NCBI GenBank assembly: GCA_027073945.1
Contig: JALTEL010000287.1
Span: 1-8,273, forward strand
Length of the DNA stretch: 8,273 nucleotides
Direction of reading: 5' to 3'
Source of the DNA: Caldifarciminota bacterium
GTDB taxonomy: Bacteria; WOR-3; Hydrothermia; UBA1063; CAJXJZ01
Shown piece by piece: positions 6,317-8,273 of the stretch (position 1 is its first letter; each line of letters begins with the position of its first letter). The notes beneath the pieces were generated by a model. It did not search any database and had not been told where the DNA came from. It worked only from the letters and a program-made list of their open reading frames with translations. The translations under genes and the position numbers were made by a program.

Positions 6317-7594
6317 TTAGATTTTTTCTACGGATTGTATTGTTGTTTTTGCCCTCTGTAAGAGAGATGACGCCTCCACATCGTAATCTTCGAGGTGCGC
6401 AACCCCTGCGCCTATTTTGAGACCCTTTACAGGGGAAAGGTCAATAAGGTTCAGTGCATCCCGCACCCTGCGTATTGCTATTTCAACTCCTCCGTTCTGT
6501 GTAAATGGTAAAATAGAGAGAAAAGAATCCTCAGTATACCTGCCAACCACATCTGATTTTCTCAGGGTTTTTAACATAGCGCCCGAAATTTTTTGCATCA
6601 TTTTTTCAAGCACTTTTGTACCATAGGAATTCTTTAGCTCGTTGTAATTCAAAATTTTGAAAATAACAATGGCAAATGCAAAATTATATCTTTTTGCCTG
6701 ACTGAAAATGAGTTGCACGAATTCTTTTAGCATTATCTGTGAATAGGCTCTTGTTATAAAGTCTTTATAAGTATTCTGGGCGATTTCAGCCTGCAAGTTT
6801 GCTCTGTTGTGAACAATGGAAAAAACCAGAGCGAGGAGTTTAAGCGTTGCAAGATTATCAGTGTCAGGCTCGAACTTGTTCTTGTAGAAAAGAATAAACA
6901 TGGAGTCAACATCTTTTCCATTGGATGCTATGGGCAGAATAAGCAGCGTTTTCAATTCGTACCACTGCATAATTATTGAAAGTGCACCAAGAGTTTTTGG
7001 GATATTTGTGCTATTGTAAATAACAGGTAGTGCAGGGGAGAGCGGTGTATCTCCTCCGATACTGAGCACCATTCTTTTGGGGATACCTTTTTCAAACCCT
7101 TCAAAGGCTACTGGTGTAAATTTGACATTATCCTTTGAAAGTGCAAAAAAAGCAGCGGCATCACTTTTATTTATATGCGATGCAATCTGCTCGAGATTCA
7201 CCTGAACGAATTTATGGAAGTTCCTTATTTTATAACTTTTGCTGAGTAATTGCTCTATCAATTCTATCTTGGGATTTCCCTGTTTGATTTCGTGTATAAT
7301 GGTAAAAACATAGAGTTTAAAATCTATGTCCTCAATGGTATATTTTTCGGATTTCACTTCGTATTTTGTATTATTTATCTCTATAATCCTCTTTTCATTT
7401 TCTTTGATGTCTTCAGAACCTATCAAAGCATAAATAGTTGTGCTTGTTATAATTGCATTCCTTGGAAGGTTCAGTAACTTTTCTGCGGATTGTGAAAGCT
7501 CTGTTATTAAACCGTCTTTATCCGTTATTATAAGCGGCACAGGACTTACATAGAAAGCGTTTTTGAAAACCTCACTTATAAGGCTTTTTACCAT
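6317..7594 (-). CDS. PAS-GAF protein with degenerate GGDEF domain and retained RxxD I-site
   Basis: The 425-residue protein has no membrane helix. Residues about 10-100 look like a PAS domain (VPLIITDKDGLITELSQSAEKLL). Residues about 125-265 look like a GAF domain (AAAFFALS, LLILPI), and about 275-425 are a GGDEF fold. The GGDEF signature is replaced by TEDSF (354-358), and the usual Asp of the D-x-D-x-F-K metal motif is absent (AIVIFKILNYNEL). Diguanylate cyclase activity is therefore very unlikely. However, RKSD (345-348) sits exactly five residues before the TEDSF site, the position of the c-di-GMP-binding RxxD I-site. This resembles PelD-type GAF/degenerate-GGDEF receptors. The fold end (GAGVAHLE, LLQRAKTTI) is conserved. 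It is probably a cytosolic c-di-GMP or scaffold sensor. It has a strong leaderless promoter and no EAL partner in view. Confidence 0.8.
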   Translation of the reverse strand: MVKSLISEVFKNAFYVSPVPLIITDKDGLITELSQSAEKLLNLPRNAIITSTTIYALIGSEDIKENEKRIIEINNTKYEVKSEKYTIEDIDFKLYVFTIIHEIKQGNPKIELIEQLLSKSYKIRNFHKFVQVNLEQIASHINKSDAAAFFALSKDNVKFTPVAFEGFEKGIPKRMVLSIGGDTPLSPALPVIYNSTNIPKTLGALSIIMQWYELKTLLILPIASNGKDVDSMFILFYKNKFEPDTDNLATLKLLALVFSIVHNRANLQAEIAQNTYKDFITRAYSQIMLKEFVQLIFSQAKRYNFAFAIVIFKILNYNELKNSYGTKVLEKMMQKISGAMLKTLRKSDVVGRYTEDSFLSILPFTQNGGVEIAIRRVRDALNLIDLSPVKGLKIGAGVAHLEDYDVEASSLLQRAKTTIQSVEKI

Positions 7595-7600
7595 AGTAAA

Positions 7601-7629
7601 ATTATAAAGTAAGGCAGGGGATTATACAA
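7601..7629 (-). promoter_or_regulatory. Predicted leaderless promoter of the GGDEF-like gene
   Basis: On the minus strand TTGTAT (7624-7629), a 17-base spacer and a consensus TATAAT (7601-7606) are followed by TTTACT and then the ATG at 7594. No Shine-Dalgarno sequence lies upstream of the ATG. The predicted transcription start is the A of the start codon. Confidence 0.7.
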
Positions 7630-7646
7630 GAGAATAGAACAAAACT

Positions 7647-7677
7647 ATACTTACACACTAAAATTTTTACTAAGTAT
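7647..7677 (-). repeat. Inverted repeat between the Fur-like and GGDEF-like genes
   Basis: ATACTTA (7647-7653) and TAAGTAT (7671-7677) form a 7-bp AT-rich stem with a 17-base loop, which itself holds AAAATTTT. Read on the minus strand it lies about 30 bases after the Fur-like stop codon and is followed by AGTTTTGTTC. It could be a weak terminator of the regulator gene or an operator upstream of the GGDEF-like promoter. The low GC content makes stable termination doubtful. Confidence 0.35.
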
Positions 7678-7706
7678 TGGATCAAACTGTTGGAAAGGAA
7701 CTTTTA

Positions 7707-8135
7707 CTACTGCCCTTTTTCTCTGCATTCTCTGCATATGCCAAAGTAATATATATCGGCATATTCAACGCTATGACCGTCAATTTCTTTTGGCGTTTTG
7801 AAGTCAAGTGATGGCACATCATAAATCTTACCGCACTGCATGCACAAAAAATGGCTGTGAGGATATACATTGGTATCGTAAACCACGCGCTCTTTTTCAA
7901 TGCGCAACTCTTTGAGGATCCCTATTTTGGCGAATATTGAGAGATTGTTGTAAATAGTTCCCAGAGAGATAGAAGGGAAATCCTTCTTTATCAGGTTATA
8001 CACATCTTCTGTAGAGAAATGCCCGCTGTTTTTACTTATAAAATCCAGTATTACGAATCTCGTTGTGGTCATTGGTATCTTACTTTCCCTCAGTTTCTCT
8101 ATTAGCTGCTCTTTTGAAATATTTGTATGTTTCAT
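7707..8135 (-). CDS. Fur-family metalloregulator, PerR-like
   Basis: The 142-residue protein is a full-length Fur-family repressor. The winged helix (about 8-80) includes TTTRFVILDFI and the recognition segment ISLGTIYNNLSIF, matching S-x-x-T-V-Y-N-N-L. The dimerisation domain carries two Cys-x-x-Cys pairs, Cys98/101 and Cys134/137, for structural zinc. The regulatory metal ligands fit PerR: His39, Asp87 (VYDTN), His93 and His95 (PHSH) and Asp106 (KIYDV). An Asp at the Asp87 position and a first-helix His are what PerR uses to bind Fe/Mn and sense peroxide by histidine oxidation. That makes PerR likelier than Fur or Zur, though sequence alone cannot settle it. It starts six bases after TATAAT, so it is predicted leaderless. 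It ends with TAG. No peroxide-defence gene is visible beside it. Confidence 0.88.
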   Translation of the reverse strand: MKHTNISKEQLIEKLRESKIPMTTTRFVILDFISKNSGHFSTEDVYNLIKKDFPSISLGTIYNNLSIFAKIGILKELRIEKERVVYDTNVYPHSHFLCMQCGKIYDVPSLDFKTPKEIDGHSVEYADIYYFGICRECREKGQ

Positions 8136-8141
8136 TTAAAT

Positions 8142-8170
8142 ATTATACAGTAAGAGTTACGTTTATTCAA
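8142..8170 (-). promoter_or_regulatory. Predicted leaderless promoter of the Fur/PerR-like gene
   Basis: On the minus strand TTGAAT (8165-8170), a 17-base spacer and a consensus TATAAT (8142-8147) are followed by ATTTAA and the ATG at 8135, with no Shine-Dalgarno sequence. The spacer contains the small palindrome GTAA-GAG-TTAC (8150-8160). The -10 region shows a partial PerR-box resemblance (about 10 of 14 positions by eye), which is weak in such AT-rich DNA. Confidence 0.7.
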
Positions 8171-8211
8171 GTAGGCGTTATTCCTCAAAAATAATTGCAC
8201 CGAAGGGGATA

Positions 8212-8273
8212 ATGTTTCCTCAAAATAAAGGTGACAAAAATAGAGAAACGATAAGAGTTTCAAAAACAATAGG
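8212..8273 (+). CDS. Start of an unidentified gene, truncated by the window edge
   Basis: An ATG at 8212 follows the purine-rich AAGGGG (8203-8208), a fair Shine-Dalgarno sequence. The frame stays open for the remaining 20 codons (MFPQNKGDKNRETIRVSKTI). It is divergent from the Fur/PerR-like gene, with 76 bases between the start codons. The visible part is polar and basic with no signal peptide, and it is too short to assign to a family. A regulator is often divergent from a target, so it may be under control of the Fur-like protein, but nothing here shows that. Confidence 0.5.
   Translation, partial: MFPQNKGDKNRETIRVSKTI

Noticed and set aside
6317..7594. Active diguanylate cyclase
   Set aside because: The signature reads TEDSF and the metal-binding Asp is missing, so catalysis is not supported despite the overall GGDEF fold.
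7594..7610. PerR-box-like match over the -10 and start codon of the GGDEF-like gene
   Set aside because: One half-site (TTATAAT) is complete, but it is simply the -10 hexamer plus a T. The other half matches at only 3 of 7 positions, as expected by chance in AT-rich DNA.
7682..7900. 72-codon minus-strand reading frame overlapping the Fur-like gene
   Set aside because: It is an alternative frame over the conserved C-terminal half of the Fur-like protein and shows no family resemblance.

Overview
This is an AT-rich window, densely packed with chromosomal genes. It holds eight complete protein genes recognisable by family, one complete very small gene, and a partial gene at each edge. The organism is probably a double-membraned (diderm) bacterium. 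The support is a SurA-like two-parvulin periplasmic chaperone, three predicted lipoproteins (two of them in one operon with the chaperone) and an RssA-type patatin. The lipoprotein start Cys-Ala-Tyr-Leu-Asn-Thr-Phe-Tyr-Asn-Ala resembles TPR lipoproteins I associate with the FCB superphylum and related candidate phyla. That placement is an inference from memory and I would not name a phylum. I see no insertion sequence, phage gene, CRISPR array, tRNA or rRNA.

Layout. Positions 1-304 (+) hold the last two membrane helices of an NSS-type sodium symporter, followed by a 34-residue MetS-like small subunit whose ATG overlaps the symporter stop. Positions 345-4008 (-) hold a tight four-gene operon, read right to left: a PPIC-like lipoprotein, a SurA-like chaperone, a small S4-domain (RqcP/HslR-like) protein and a TPR lipoprotein. 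Its junctions are TAATG, TGA-GTT-TTG and a 19-base overlap. Positions 4096-5034 (-) hold a patatin-like phospholipase, whose last codons form a perfect 12-bp hairpin. Positions 5137-6315 (+) hold a PQQ-type beta-propeller lipoprotein, divergent from the patatin gene. Positions 6317-7594 (-) hold a PAS-GAF-degenerate GGDEF protein, convergent with the propeller gene at a spacing of one base. Positions 7707-8135 (-) hold a Fur-family regulator with PerR-type ligands. A divergent gene begins at 8212 (+) and leaves the window.

How the genes fit together. The centre of the window looks devoted to the envelope: folding of exported proteins, lipoproteins and a lipid hydrolase. The S4 protein adds a link to ribosome or nascent-chain quality control. 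The right side is regulatory: a probable c-di-GMP-binding or otherwise non-catalytic GGDEF protein and a metal or peroxide sensor.

The most notable pattern is in the promoters. Four separate transcription units (the Fur-like, GGDEF, patatin and propeller-lipoprotein genes) each show TTGNNT, a 17-base spacer, a -10 hexamer, exactly 6 bases, and then ATG, with no good Shine-Dalgarno sequence. That geometry puts the transcription start on the A of the start codon, so these mRNAs are predicted to be leaderless. The PPIC lipoprotein, the MetS-like gene and the gene at 8212 have purine-rich Shine-Dalgarno sequences instead. The genome therefore seems to use both modes of initiation.
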